In this document: in pieces, positions 8,534 through 16,120 of the stretch
How positions within the stretch are numbered: position 1 is the stretch's first letter
How the letters are laid out: each line of letters starts with the position of its first letter
Origin: a virus
IMG/VR virus record: IMGVR_UViG_3300044630_006976
Location: 1 to 43,179 of that record
DNA length: 43,179 nt
Direction: 5' to 3' (one strand)
Made by a program: the position numbers and the translations under genes
Notes under the pieces: generated by a model
What the model saw: only the letters and a program-made list of their open reading frames with translations
Told to the model about the DNA's origin: nothing
The model's database searches: none

Positions 8534-9100
8534 ATGAGCGCCGTTTCCAACTTCGCAGGTTCTTCACTCCTCCATCAGGGCGGCAACTACGAGCCGCAAC
8601 GCAAGTCCAACTTCGCCGTGGTCATCTACGGCCTGGCAGATACGGATACGCTCGTTCTCAGCCTTGCCAAGGCCACCATTCCTGATGTTCAGATTGTCGA
8701 GGGCAAGATCAAGTACTTCAATGAGACGATGAAGTATGCCGGTTCGGTGTCGCCGTTCCCGGACGGTGAGCTGTCGTTCACCGACTACATCGATCGTTCC
8801 ACGCTTACCACGCTCAGCAAGTGGATGAAGCAGGTTTGGAACCCGGCCACCGGTGCCATCGGGTGGGCATCCACCTACAAGAAGACTGGCGACATCATGC
8901 TCCTGCCTCCAGGCATGCCCGGCAACACGCCAGGTGCCGTGAGCAGCACGGCGTATAATCAGCGTGTGTGGCGGCTCGGTGGTGTCTGGATCAAGGGTCT
9001 CAAGTATGACCCGCTCGACCATTCAGACGACGGCTCCACTCCGGCCATGGTGAATGTGACGCTCTGCGTAGATCGCTGCATTCCGGCCTTCATGGGGTAA
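8534..9100 (+). CDS. Tail tube protein (T4 gp19-like)
   Basis: A 188-aa inner tail tube subunit. The size, the position after the sheath, and sequence such as KSNFAVVIYGL, VQIVEGKIKYFNETMKYAG and MVNVTLCVDRCIPAF fit the gp19/tube family, whose beta-sandwich stacks into the DNA channel inside the sheath. The ATG at 8534 follows an A/C-rich leader (cacaacctcacaccaatac) without a Shine-Dalgarno. Separation from the sheath gene by the tmRNA and a minus-strand operon is unusual, since these genes are normally adjacent. Confidence 0.9.
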   Translation: MSAVSNFAGSSLLHQGGNYEPQRKSNFAVVIYGLADTDTLVLSLAKATIPDVQIVEGKIKYFNETMKYAGSVSPFPDGELSFTDYIDRSTLTTLSKWMKQVWNPATGAIGWASTYKKTGDIMLLPPGMPGNTPGAVSSTAYNQRVWRLGGVWIKGLKYDPLDHSDDGSTPAMVNVTLCVDRCIPAFMG

Positions 9101-9101
9101 C

Positions 9102-9130
9102 TTGACGAAAGCACACGGTTACGCTAACTT
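9102..9130 (+). promoter_or_regulatory. Sigma70-like promoter, leaderless type
   Basis: TTGACG (9102-9107), a 17-bp spacer, then TAACTT (9125-9130), with six bases before the ATG at 9137. The -35 has one mismatch and the spacer lacks the TG of the other members, so it is probably weaker. It starts two bases after the tube gene stop. Confidence 0.75.
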
Positions 9131-9136
9131 TACTGC

Positions 9137-9235
9137 ATGAAAACCAAACTGGCAGATCTTGCACTGGAAAAAGCGGGATTTTTAAGCGCTGTTGTCGGGC
9201 AAACACGTACTCTAACCGTTTGGTTTCGCCAATGA
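9137..9235 (+). CDS. Short leaderless ORF coupled to the next gene
   Basis: A 32-aa ORF (start MKTKLADLALEKAG, end LTVWFRQ) whose ATG is placed exactly as in the other leaderless genes. Its stop overlaps the ATG of the next gene as ATGA at 9232-9235. KLADLALEKAG resembles the S-L-A-D-R-I-L-x-E-A motif of the packaged-type proteins. It may be a detached targeting peptide or simply a translated leader that feeds ribosomes into the 728-aa gene. Confidence 0.5.
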   Translation: MKTKLADLALEKAGFLSAVVGQTRTLTVWFRQ

Positions 9236-11418
9236 AGCTTCGCGAAGACCAAGTTCCAGCTCCGTCAGAGAACATTGGCACCCGCATCCAGCTGGCCATG
9301 CAAGCAGCAGGCCTTTGTGAAATTGACTCCGGGGAGGGCAAGGACCGGTTCTGGGCTACCGGTGAACGGAAGCGGGCCAAGCATGTAACATCGTCCGTGG
9401 TCCGCCGGGCCATCAAGAATCTCTTCGCGCATTCATCCATCAAGCCAGTGGCTATTCAGGTTACCCGGCGCAACAATACCATTCACGTCATCGTCATGAA
9501 ACCAACCATACAGGCCGAGGCCGCGCACATCACCAGCAACATCCTTAACCTGCTGGAGGGTCGCGGGCTGCACCGGGACGCTGCCTTCACGGCACTGGCG
9601 ACGAGAATCACGCGTGCTCGCAAGATGGCTCGTAGTGGGTTTGGAGATGATGCACCCCTGGTTGCGGCACAGATTGAACTGCGTCAATACCTGTCCGGGA
9701 AGCAAATTGACATTCACTCGGACCCTGAGGTCATCGAACTGCTGGAGAACTCTCGCAGCAATGAGCACGTTATTAGCACGTATGGCGGTTGGCGGCGTCT
9801 AGCGATACATAACGGTGCAACACGGTTTGAAGGAGACAAGGATATTGCCATCGCTTTCAATGCTAAAGGTCGAGCCGTTGGCGAGTGGGGTGGAGACGTC
9901 GGGTGGGTAACCATGATCTCCAAGTCCGTCGCGGACTGGCTGAGGTCCCCAAAGATTGGCGAGGGGCGCAGTGATGCTCCGTTCAGGGTTGGAGACCGTG
10001 TTGTGCGGGACGGTGGGGATGAGGGCACGGTCAAGCGCATGATCAAGAATGGTGACGAAGCCATGGACTGGATTTGCGAGGTGCGCTTCGACAACGGTGA
10101 TTACGACACGGTCGGCCAGCATTACCTGAATCTAATTGGGCAGTCTAGAGGGTCGCGCTATCAGCGGGGCACATGTAGCAACTGCAATGTGCCAATTGAG
10201 TCTTGGGGTCGCAACGAGTGGTTGGATAAGGACAAGAACACAACCTGCAAGGACGGGAAGAATCACACGAACTGGCGACGGGTGTCCGTGAAAGAAGGTG
10301 ACGGTCGCCAGGGATTTGATGTTCCTTATGACCGTGGTTCCGAAGAGGTCGACTTCCAGTGTTTCAAGTGTAAGAAGCCGTTTCATGCACCGTGGGACTG
10401 GGACCCGACGCAGTATCCATCATGCCCGCACTGCCGGTCTGGAGACGTTGGCGAGGTGCACCCGGTCGCAAGCGTCGGTCCGGAACAACGCCACCGTCGC
10501 CCGGTTGGTACAAGGCCGGGATACGTCAGGCCCAACCCACATCGGCACGACCCGCAGGGACCGGCAGTCATGGTGGCTGAAGGGGGTGACGTGCGCGAGC
10601 AGATGCTCGATGCCGGGTGGGAATGCCATTCCGGCAACTGGATGTCTCCGGTAACCGGTGAGATTCTATCATTTGAGCAGGCGCGGCATGAGTTTCTCAA
10701 CCCACCGGACGAAATGGACGACGACCTGCATGAGGGTCGCTTCAGTTACAATGTTGGCGATACGGTTAAAGGGCCGTTCGGCAATGCTGAGATCCTTCGC
10801 ATCGACCCGCCGACTCGCGAGAACTTCAACGGTGTGATTCATTGCAGGCAGATCGACGAGTTCAACGAGGAAATCAAGCCTGGGTTCGAGTTCGAGTCCA
10901 ACACATTTCAGTTTCACGGTCATGCAGATACGGGTCACGCAAAGCGGCTCTCGCAGCACACGGGCGGGGCATGGTCAGCCAATGAGTCCCTTGCCGACCG
11001 CATCCTTAAGGGCAGCCTCCGGGAATGTGAGGAGTTGATTGACGAATTGGAAGCGCGCGGATGCGGCGAGTATCGTGATGCCGGGCTCGGCGTACTGCAG
11101 AAGGTGCAGGGCGACGGTGCGCATCGCATCACGTACGACCCGAAGACCGGGCAGTTCACCAGCAACATCTGGGGTTCGGAAGCCGATGTGTGGGAGTCCA
11201 AGAAGCCAGTTACTGAGAACTGCGTCCGTACGCCGATCACGGCCACCACATCGAATCTTGGACGTTATATTGCGCCCGACAGCATTGCCAAGGTGAAGAA
11301 GCTCAAGCCCGGCAAGAAGGCAACGGTCAAAGGGATTGATGACTGCAAGCTGAAGGTGACGAATCTGCAGAAAAAGGGCGCAACGGGCGCTGCGACCTAC
11401 CGGGTCGAGCCGATATAA
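9232..11418 (+). CDS. Large unknown protein with zinc ribbons and KOW-like domains
   Basis: A 728-aa protein of unknown function. Features in order: a basic N-terminal domain (1-100); an SH3/KOW-like segment near 245-300 (FRVGDRVVRDGGDEGTVKRM...VRFDNGDY); a Cys cluster CSNCNVPIESW...C near 310-335; a zinc ribbon FQCFKCKKPF...CPHC near 378-405; a second KOW-like segment near 505-560 (FSYNVGDTVKGPFGNAEIL); and then ESLADRILKGSLRECEEL near 585, which matches the second recurrent motif of this window. PVTE occurs near 660. The ATG at 9232 is translationally coupled to the leader ORF. It occupies the place where a portal gene is often found in T4-like phages, but it does not look like a portal. 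Confidence 0.75.
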   Translation: MKLREDQVPAPSENIGTRIQLAMQAAGLCEIDSGEGKDRFWATGERKRAKHVTSSVVRRAIKNLFAHSSIKPVAIQVTRRNNTIHVIVMKPTIQAEAAHITSNILNLLEGRGLHRDAAFTALATRITRARKMARSGFGDDAPLVAAQIELRQYLSGKQIDIHSDPEVIELLENSRSNEHVISTYGGWRRLAIHNGATRFEGDKDIAIAFNAKGRAVGEWGGDVGWVTMISKSVADWLRSPKIGEGRSDAPFRVGDRVVRDGGDEGTVKRMIKNGDEAMDWICEVRFDNGDYDTVGQHYLNLIGQSRGSRYQRGTCSNCNVPIESWGRNEWLDKDKNTTCKDGKNHTNWRRVSVKEGDGRQGFDVPYDRGSEEVDFQCFKCKKPFHAPWDWDPTQYPSCPHCRSGDVGEVHPVASVGPEQRHRRPVGTRPGYVRPNPHRHDPQGPAVMVAEGGDVREQMLDAGWECHSGNWMSPVTGEILSFEQARHEFLNPPDEMDDDLHEGRFSYNVGDTVKGPFGNAEILRIDPPTRENFNGVIHCRQIDEFNEEIKPGFEFESNTFQFHGHADTGHAKRLSQHTGGAWSANESLADRILKGSLRECEELIDELEARGCGEYRDAGLGVLQKVQGDGAHRITYDPKTGQFTSNIWGSEADVWESKKPVTENCVRTPITATTSNLGRYIAPDSIAKVKKLKPGKKATVKGIDDCKLKVTNLQKKGATGAATYRVEPI

Positions 11419-11439
11419 CCGTGATTTACGAATCCACAA

Positions 11440-11490
11440 CCCACACACCCACACACCCATGAGACCACACACCCATGAGACCATGCAACT
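11440..11490 (+). repeat. C/A-rich tandem repeat spanning a start codon
   Basis: Cytosine/adenine repeats (cccacacacccacacaccc) run into two 16-bp units CACACACCCATGAGAC, with ATGs at 11459 and 11475. Only the second ATG opens the next gene; the first is out of frame and leads to a short ORF. The run probably forms an unstructured leader for ribosome entry. Confidence 0.75.
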
Positions 11491-11759
11491 TCATCAGCAT
11501 AACGGAGGGCGATGACTTCAACCCGAGACCCGGAGAATCCGTTCGTGTAACCTCGACTGGCAGCGTGTCCGATAAGTCATGGTGGCGTGTGGATGGTACA
11601 CTGGGCACGACAAGTGTTGCTGGTACGGTAACGCTGCATCATGGCGGTGGTATGGAGTATGCGTCGGATGACGGCTCTGTTCTGGATCAAGAGGCATACG
11701 ACACACTGGTTGATATCATGGGTGATGCTGACCCGTCATGGCACGGGCAGGAGGAATAG
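11475..11759 (+). CDS. Small protein with capsid-targeting-like N-terminus
   Basis: A 94-aa acidic protein. The start MRPCNFISITEG matches the recurrent tag (M-x-P-x-x-F-x-x-I-x-E) with a predicted cut after Glu11. The remaining part (VRVTSTGSVSDKSWWRVDG...VTLHHGGG) looks like a small beta fold. No family recognised. It lies three bases before the next gene. A packaged internal-protein role is inferred from the tag. Confidence 0.7.
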   Translation: MRPCNFISITEGDDFNPRPGESVRVTSTGSVSDKSWWRVDGTLGTTSVAGTVTLHHGGGMEYASDDGSVLDQEAYDTLVDIMGDADPSWHGQEE

Positions 11760-11762
11760 CTA

Positions 11763-12230
11763 ATGCCGGTTTACGGTTCACCAGGTGAAGAAACAAACAG
11801 TGGCCTGTACTCGTCCGAAGAGTATACTTACGAGTTGATCATGGCTTTCTTCAACGATCTGAACCGCGTGCTGTCTCCGCAGGGTCGCAACGGAGGAGAT
11901 ACCGACCCGATGCACAGTGCGGCTACGATGGGTCGAAATTCTCTGGATATCCGCTTCATGCCCAAGTTTTGCACCGTACCGGCTGTGACGGCACTTTTTG
12001 CCGAGCTGGAGAATGAGAACGGCGACCAGGCCGAGGTGGAATTGCCGTTTCCAGCAGGTGAACCAGAAACGGTCACGACCCGCACTGCGGCATGGCTGGC
12101 TGAGTTTCATGCTGCGGTGACGACACAGCTGGCAGCACTACGCATGCCGATTCGACTGGCTGTTATTCAACCAACTGTTCACACCATCGCACCGGTAGGT
12201 CTGGTGCCGTCAGAGTGGGTTGCAGCCTAG
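11763..12230 (+). CDS. Unknown protein
   Basis: A 155-aa protein, start MPVYGSPGEETNSG, without the targeting tag. It has a helical region (ELIMAFFNDLNRVL) and a Thr/Ala-rich middle (TVTTRTAAWLAEFHAAVTTQLAAL). No family recognised. Plus-strand block, three bases after the upstream gene and 8 bp before the next. Confidence 0.7.
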   Translation: MPVYGSPGEETNSGLYSSEEYTYELIMAFFNDLNRVLSPQGRNGGDTDPMHSAATMGRNSLDIRFMPKFCTVPAVTALFAELENENGDQAEVELPFPAGEPETVTTRTAAWLAEFHAAVTTQLAALRMPIRLAVIQPTVHTIAPVGLVPSEWVAA

Positions 12231-12238
12231 TTATCACC

Positions 12239-12613
12239 ATGATCGTCACTCAATCCTTCAGCAAGCACCTTCCCGTTGCGGACGGTACCATCTTCGACAT
12301 GATCGGCGCACCGCCCGCAGGGCTGCAGGTGACGCTGGCCAACATGGACGACTCGGCCACCATGGTGTACAAGTTCCAGTCTTCGGATGACGGCGTTACA
12401 TGGACGGACATTGCGCTCCCCATCGATAATGTCGGCGGCACGGCTGCCGTGTTCAGCATCGTGGCCGGTGGTACGCCGCACGCCCTGCGCATCGCCCCGG
12501 CCCACTCCCGCGTCCGCATGGTGGCGCGTGGCGATCTGAATGCCGAGATCGGGCTTATGTGGTGCAAGGTCACAGACTTTGACGTTCCTCCTTCCGTAAA
12601 CCTCATCTTCTAA
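12239..12613 (+). CDS. Putative virion beta-sandwich protein
   Basis: A 124-aa protein, start MIVTQSFSKHLPVADG. The pattern of alternating hydrophobics (LQVTLANMDDSATMVYKFQSSDDGVTWTDI) is typical of small beta-sandwich structural proteins that show sample-minus-reference type folds in phages, such as head or tail decorations. The ATG at 12239 gives the best start. It lies between two unknown genes. The structural role is inferred from the fold pattern only. Confidence 0.6.
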   Translation: MIVTQSFSKHLPVADGTIFDMIGAPPAGLQVTLANMDDSATMVYKFQSSDDGVTWTDIALPIDNVGGTAAVFSIVAGGTPHALRIAPAHSRVRMVARGDLNAEIGLMWCKVTDFDVPPSVNLIF

Positions 12614-12619
12614 AAGTAT

Positions 12620-12702
12620 CGAACACCATGAAACCGAACACCATGAAACCGCACACCATGAAACCGCACACCATGAAACCGCACACCATGAAACCGAACA
12701 CG
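12620..12702 (+). repeat. 15-bp in-frame tandem repeat with five start codons
   Basis: Five copies plus a partial sixth of CGAACACCATGAAAC (some with GCACACC), starting at 12620, 12635, 12650, 12665 and 12680. Each unit carries an ATG in the same frame and encodes M-K-P-[NH]-T. Copy-number change would add or remove start codons without a frameshift. Confidence 0.95.
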
Positions 12703-13014
12703 CTGGCCGAACGATTGTTGCAATCGTGCGGTCGTCGAGTCACCGAAACCAAACGTGGTCGCAATCCCGGTGTTCCGGCAGACATGGATGTTTGCACGTT
12801 CAATGCAGATACAGATTGCTTTGAAGACGGCAACGAAACCGCCGACATTATGGGGTTTATGCTGCGCACGAAGCAGGGTGATCCAATTATCGATGAAGAC
12901 GATGAAGGTGAATATGGGTATGGCATTTACGAGCAGCTGGCCGTCGCACAGGCAAAACTGCCTGCTCATCCGGGCGCAGATATCGTCGCCATTGACGATA
13001 TCAAGAAGTGGTAA
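12628..13014 (+). CDS. Unknown acidic protein with MKPHT repeats
   Basis: A 128-aa protein. Five M-K-P-N/H-T repeats precede TLAERLLQSCGRRVTE/T, which resembles the S-L-A-D-R-L-L-x-E motif followed by a V-T-E cut site. Any of five in-frame ATGs (12628 to 12688) could start translation, and the last one would give MKPNTLAERLL, closest to the usual tag length. The rest is acidic (DEDDEGEYGYGIYEQ) with no known family. It ends 5 bp before the next gene. Confidence 0.7.
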   Translation: MKPNTMKPHTMKPHTMKPHTMKPNTLAERLLQSCGRRVTETKRGRNPGVPADMDVCTFNADTDCFEDGNETADIMGFMLRTKQGDPIIDEDDEGEYGYGIYEQLAVAQAKLPAHPGADIVAIDDIKKW

Positions 13015-13019
13015 CTTTC

Positions 13020-13586
13020 ATGAAACCGAACATCATGAATATGACATTCATTCATCGGTCGCTTGCTGATAGACTGCTCGCCGAAGCCGCAACGAACGAC
13101 GTACAGAAGTTCCGAAATGCTGCTATTATATACTTTACCAAGAGCGGGTGGACCGGTCGTGATAAAGGCATGCGGGCGCTTAAGGCAGCAAAGACTCCGG
13201 CGGACCTGAATGATGCACTATATCTGTTTGCCGAGGCAGTTGGGCAGCGGAAAGGTTATGGCAGTGAAGGTGTAGGCAGCGTCCACCAAGAATTTCTTGA
13301 GGATGTGGCAAATCAAGCTGGTACAGGTGTGCCGGAAGACAGCGAGGCTGGGTGGGAACCGTTGGAGACGGAAGATGACCGCCGCGTTGCAGCAGACGCG
13401 GCGAGTCGAGTGACGCTGGAAAAATACAACCATGCGGTGCAGAAGATGCAGCAAGGGTACGATCTTTGGACGGCTCTGTGGTCTGCGGGTCTGGATGTTA
13501 AAGCTCTCGAGGCTGAGTACGAAGCGGAGGCCGCGAAGCTGCTCAGCGCCAAGTACCTCGCAAAGATGAAGGCAATGATTTCATGA
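13020..13586 (+). CDS. Unknown helical protein with SLADRLLAEA motif
   Basis: A 188-aa protein. The ATG at 13020 sits in a MKPNI segment similar to the upstream repeat. ATG codons at 13035 and 13041 are alternatives. FIHRSLADRLLAE/AA (residues about 10-23) carries an L-A-E/A site that a T4-type prohead protease would accept. The remaining part is mostly helical, with a C-terminal stretch (LEAEYEAEAAKLLSAKYLAKMKAM) that may be a coiled coil. The end overlaps the next ATG as ATGA. Confidence 0.7.
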   Translation: MKPNIMNMTFIHRSLADRLLAEAATNDVQKFRNAAIIYFTKSGWTGRDKGMRALKAAKTPADLNDALYLFAEAVGQRKGYGSEGVGSVHQEFLEDVANQAGTGVPEDSEAGWEPLETEDDRRVAADAASRVTLEKYNHAVQKMQQGYDLWTALWSAGLDVKALEAEYEAEAAKLLSAKYLAKMKAMIS

Positions 13587-14446
13587 ACCCATTTCAATTC
13601 ATCTCCCTCATTGATCCGGATGCCACACGCGTGGAGGAGGCGTTCATGTACGCCGTCATCTCCGCTCCGGACTTTGAAACGCTGCTGGAGCAGTATCCGG
13701 AGCGTGCCGTGGAGGCCCGTCGTCTGTATGAAAGCGTTCAGGCGGCTCAACGTAGCGTCTCCCGCCTGCAGGCCAGCGTTCGCCGCCAGTGCCCGCCAGA
13801 GCTGCACCGGTTTCTGACTGAGGCTGCCGTCATCTCCGACCGCGCCCGCAAGAACTGCACCCCGCAGCTCATTGAATGCATAGTACTTGCCGGAGTCGAA
13901 GCTACCCGGTTGACCGAGTCCATGCAGATTGGTGCTTACGACGACCGGATGGCCCGTGCAGCATGTGCCAGGTTGCATGAAGAGCTGGCCGTGGATGCTG
14001 AAGACCAGTTGAAGATGATTGGCAAGGCCAAGGGTGGAGCCACTCATGGCGGTGATACGCTCGGAGCCGAGCTGGCCAAGGAGCATGACACTTTTGTTCG
14101 GGCACTCGAGAAGGAGTTCAAGTTTAAGGCTCACCACTGGGAACCGGTGCGCGAAGGCGTGATGGTTTTCCTCGATCAGGAAGCCGTGGACGCCTTGACG
14201 CGTGGCCTAACCTACAATGCCGTCTTGCAGCGCATCACCGGGGAGCTCGGATACCTGATGGTTCAGCGCGGAGGAGCTCCGGATGACCTCGGCGGATTCG
14301 GTGAGTCACTTAGCAAGTGGATGTTCATCAAGTGCCCGCATGAGCTGGAGGACACCAACGACGCCAAGGCCTCTGCCAAGATTGGCAAGGATCGGGAGAA
14401 GGCGGCACAGAAGCTCCTCAAGGAAATCGAAAAACTTACTGACTAA
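13583..14446 (+). CDS. Unknown protein with variant capsid-targeting N-terminus
   Basis: A 287-aa, mostly alpha-helical protein. The start MNPFQFISLIDP fits the recurrent tag, but Asp replaces the Glu at the expected cut site, so cleavage may fail there. Other (L)-T-E sites occur at HRFLTE/A and TRLTE/S. There is a long helical middle (RLYESVQAAQRSVSRLQASVRRQ) and a Lys-rich end (EKAAQKLLKEIEKLTD). The start overlaps the previous stop (ATGA) and the stop overlaps the next ATG (TAATG), so the genes are coupled. Confidence 0.7.
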   Translation: MNPFQFISLIDPDATRVEEAFMYAVISAPDFETLLEQYPERAVEARRLYESVQAAQRSVSRLQASVRRQCPPELHRFLTEAAVISDRARKNCTPQLIECIVLAGVEATRLTESMQIGAYDDRMARAACARLHEELAVDAEDQLKMIGKAKGGATHGGDTLGAELAKEHDTFVRALEKEFKFKAHHWEPVREGVMVFLDQEAVDALTRGLTYNAVLQRITGELGYLMVQRGGAPDDLGGFGESLSKWMFIKCPHELEDTNDAKASAKIGKDREKAAQKLLKEIEKLTD

Positions 14447-15210
14447 TGGCTGACAACGCTGACAACGTTCACATTCGAAAGGGTAACGGGTTCTTTTACG
14501 CGGTACCAACACAGCAGACTCACAAAACTGTGGCTCGTGCAGGTTCGCACGCCACACTCCGCCGCAAGTTGATTCAGGCTGGATATGCTATCATTCCAGA
14601 GCCAGACACGATGGCAGAGTCCATGACGCCCACCACATTTATTGCGTTAACTGAGACCGGTATCTGGCCCGATAGCCCGACCGGTACCACGCTGCGGTCC
14701 GACCTGTACCAGAAAGCATGGACGCTGGCAAAGGCACAACCGGACTTCAATGCCTTCTGCACCATGATGGCATCACAGCTTGATGTGCGCTATCACAACC
14801 TCGACTCGGAAATTCAGCGCCAGTTGCGTGATATGTTTCAAGACGCCCGACGCCAAACGGACACTCACTGGGTTCCACCGTCTGCGCGGCGTTCAACCAC
14901 AACCGAGTCCGGTAATCGATTCACATCGCTAACCGAAGCGGACCAATCTGTGCGGTTTGACTGCGACGCTCGCGCTGAGGTGTGGGTGACCATGGGAGAT
15001 TTGGAAGATGACGGAGCTATTCAGAAGCTAAAGGCGTCTGCCTTGCCCGTAGAGGCCAAGATTATCGTTGCCAAGCGCCGTGCACTGGAAATGGCTCGAC
15101 ACGAGCTGGAGAATGTACATGGAGTGACCATTACGGCAGACCTGAGCTTGTCCAACATTAACGTGGATCGGGTCGACTGGGTGGCGCTGGTCAGCCCATA
15201 CGAGGACTAA
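14446..15210 (+). CDS. Unknown protein with an internal capsid-targeting motif
   Basis: A 254-aa protein. From the ATG at 14446 (TAATG overlap with the previous gene), a 59-residue N-terminal part (basic, GNGFFYAVPTQQTH) precedes M60-T-P-T-T-F-I-A-L-T-E-T, a perfect copy of the recurrent tag. Either the ATG at 14623 is a second start that makes a tagged protein, or two genes have fused in frame. The tagged part contains a second LTE/A site (TSLTEADQS) and a helical C-terminus (EAKIIVAKRRALEMARHELENVHG). No known family. Confidence 0.7.
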   Translation: MADNADNVHIRKGNGFFYAVPTQQTHKTVARAGSHATLRRKLIQAGYAIIPEPDTMAESMTPTTFIALTETGIWPDSPTGTTLRSDLYQKAWTLAKAQPDFNAFCTMMASQLDVRYHNLDSEIQRQLRDMFQDARRQTDTHWVPPSARRSTTTESGNRFTSLTEADQSVRFDCDARAEVWVTMGDLEDDGAIQKLKASALPVEAKIIVAKRRALEMARHELENVHGVTITADLSLSNINVDRVDWVALVSPYED

Positions 15211-15250
15211 CGAACGCTTCGGTTGCGCGCCCGTTAATCGTGATCATTGC

Positions 15251-15334
15251 TTAGGCCGCTTGCCGAGGCGCGAAGAACGCCTTGGCACTGAATGTAGGGA
15301 CCAGATTGTTCTCCAGCAACCATGCGAGGTTCAT
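15251..15334 (-). CDS. Possible 27-aa peptide
   Basis: Starts MNLAWLLENNLVPTF and ends RQAA. It is 7 bp after the 29-aa ORF, in the same apparent operon as the 15725 gene. It could be a remnant of a longer gene shifted by a frameshift, because an overlapping frame extends upstream to an ATG near 15388. Weak evidence. Confidence 0.3.
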   Translation of the reverse strand: MNLAWLLENNLVPTFSAKAFFAPRQAA

Positions 15335-15341
15335 GCTGGCA

Positions 15342-15431
15342 TCACGCGGGGAGATACGCGTCGAGCTGCACCCACCCTGCCCCCTCACAGCGCCAGAACG
15401 AATTCTCATCACCCTGCCGGATGTGAATCAT
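15342..15431 (-). CDS. Possible 29-aa peptide
   Basis: Starts MIHIRQGDENSFWRC and ends QLDAYLPA. Composition is protein-like. It lies 48 bp after the stop of the 15725 gene and just before another short ORF. No family recognised. It may be a real small phage protein or a degraded gene. Confidence 0.35.
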   Translation of the reverse strand: MIHIRQGDENSFWRCEGAGWVQLDAYLPA

Positions 15432-15479
15432 ATTCTGCCAGACCAACTACCATGACGGCCCGAACTGCTGGCTGCGCGA

Positions 15480-15725
15480 TCAGAAGAACATCCGCACGCG
15501 CTCCACAAGCGTCGGAGATATCACCTCGAGAGCATCGGCAATTGACAGACCATGCAGCGTTGCCACGTCGCGCTGCGGGTTATCAGCGGTGTGGTCGGGC
15601 TTGGTGATCATCCATAGGGTCGGGAACTGATACTCACCAACCACGCCTGCCGGACGCTCCGGGTCGTGTGGGTGAATAACGGTTACGGTGATGTCGATGT
15701 TGCTGAGGATGGTTTCAGGTGTCAT
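15480..15725 (-). CDS. Small unknown protein, leaderless
   Basis: An 81-aa protein starting MTPETILSNIDITVTV, predicted alpha/beta, with no recognised family. The ATG at 15725 is seven bases after the -10 box; an upstream TTG in frame lies too close to the -10 to be used. MTPETILSNID is a distant echo of the tag motif but lacks Phe and Glu, so I do not count it. Confidence 0.7.
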   Translation of the reverse strand: MTPETILSNIDITVTVIHPHDPERPAGVVGEYQFPTLWMITKPDHTADNPQRDVATLHGLSIADALEVISPTLVERVRMFF

Positions 15726-15731
15726 GCCCAA

Positions 15732-15760
15732 ACGTTAGCAGCTCAGCCGCCGCCTGTCAA
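15732..15760 (-). promoter_or_regulatory. Sigma70-like promoter, leaderless type
   Basis: Minus strand TTGACA (15760-15755), a 17-bp spacer ending CTGC, then TAACGT (15737-15732), six bases, then ATG at 15725. The TGA stop of the upstream 16080 gene is inside the TTGACA box. Confidence 0.9.
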
Positions 15761-16080
15761 GTTTGATAGAAGTCGACGTCCGGGACGTGCAGGTGGTGCA
15801 GAACCCACGGGTTGATGTTGAGCCACTCGCCGTTGTTGTCAGCAACGAACCGGAGCAGGCTGATGGAGGGCAAGGTCATTATGGTAAACTGCCCGGTGTA
15901 GCCACGATAGAGCATGTCACGCATGTTCATTCCACCCTGCCGTATCCAGTGTGCTGCGACACATCCGCGAACCTCCCTGCCCACTTCCAGCAGCTTGCGA
16001 ATGTTGTGAATAGCTCTGCAGCGCTTTTTCCAGTAGCGCTTTTGCTCGGGCGTGTCGGGTGCGAGGTCGGTGATATGCAT
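15757..16080 (-). CDS. Small unknown protein with its own promoter
   Basis: A 107-aa basic protein starting MHITDLAPDTPEQKRYWKKR, no recognised family. An in-frame GTG further upstream overlaps the -10 box, so the ATG at 16080 is the start. It sits nine bases after the -10, so the leader is at most one or two bases. The stop codon lies within the -35 box of the next promoter. Confidence 0.7.
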   Translation of the reverse strand: MHITDLAPDTPEQKRYWKKRCRAIHNIRKLLEVGREVRGCVAAHWIRQGGMNMRDMLYRGYTGQFTIMTLPSISLLRFVADNNGEWLNINPWVLHHLHVPDVDFYQT

Positions 16081-16088
16081 AGGCTGCC

Positions 16089-16117
16089 ACACTAGCAGAA
16101 TGCGCGCTATCTGTCAA
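16089..16117 (-). promoter_or_regulatory. Sigma70-like promoter, near-leaderless type
   Basis: Minus strand TTGACA (16117-16112), a 17-bp spacer ending CTGC, then TAGTGT (16094-16089). The ATG follows after eight bases rather than six. It lies just after the stop of the upstream ParB/GNAT-like gene. Confidence 0.85.
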
Positions 16118-16120
16118 GTA

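Larger units (their letters stand above)
15211..15479. other. Gap with only two short minus-strand ORFs
   Basis: Between the convergent genes ending at 15210 and 15480. The minus strand holds two possible peptides, listed separately, downstream of the 15725 gene. A plus-strand reading frame here has unusual composition and no start signal. TAACG...CGTTA near 15210-15235 could be a weak termination hairpin. Confidence 0.5.

Noticed and set aside
15260-15607. Plus-strand frame of 115 codons
   Set aside because: It overlaps the leaderless 15725 gene on the other strand, and its Arg/Pro/His/Thr-rich composition is not protein-like.
15480-15725. Counting MTPETILSNID as another capsid-targeting tag
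   Set aside because: It lacks the Phe at position 6 and the Glu cut site, and the gene belongs to the leaderless early-type set.
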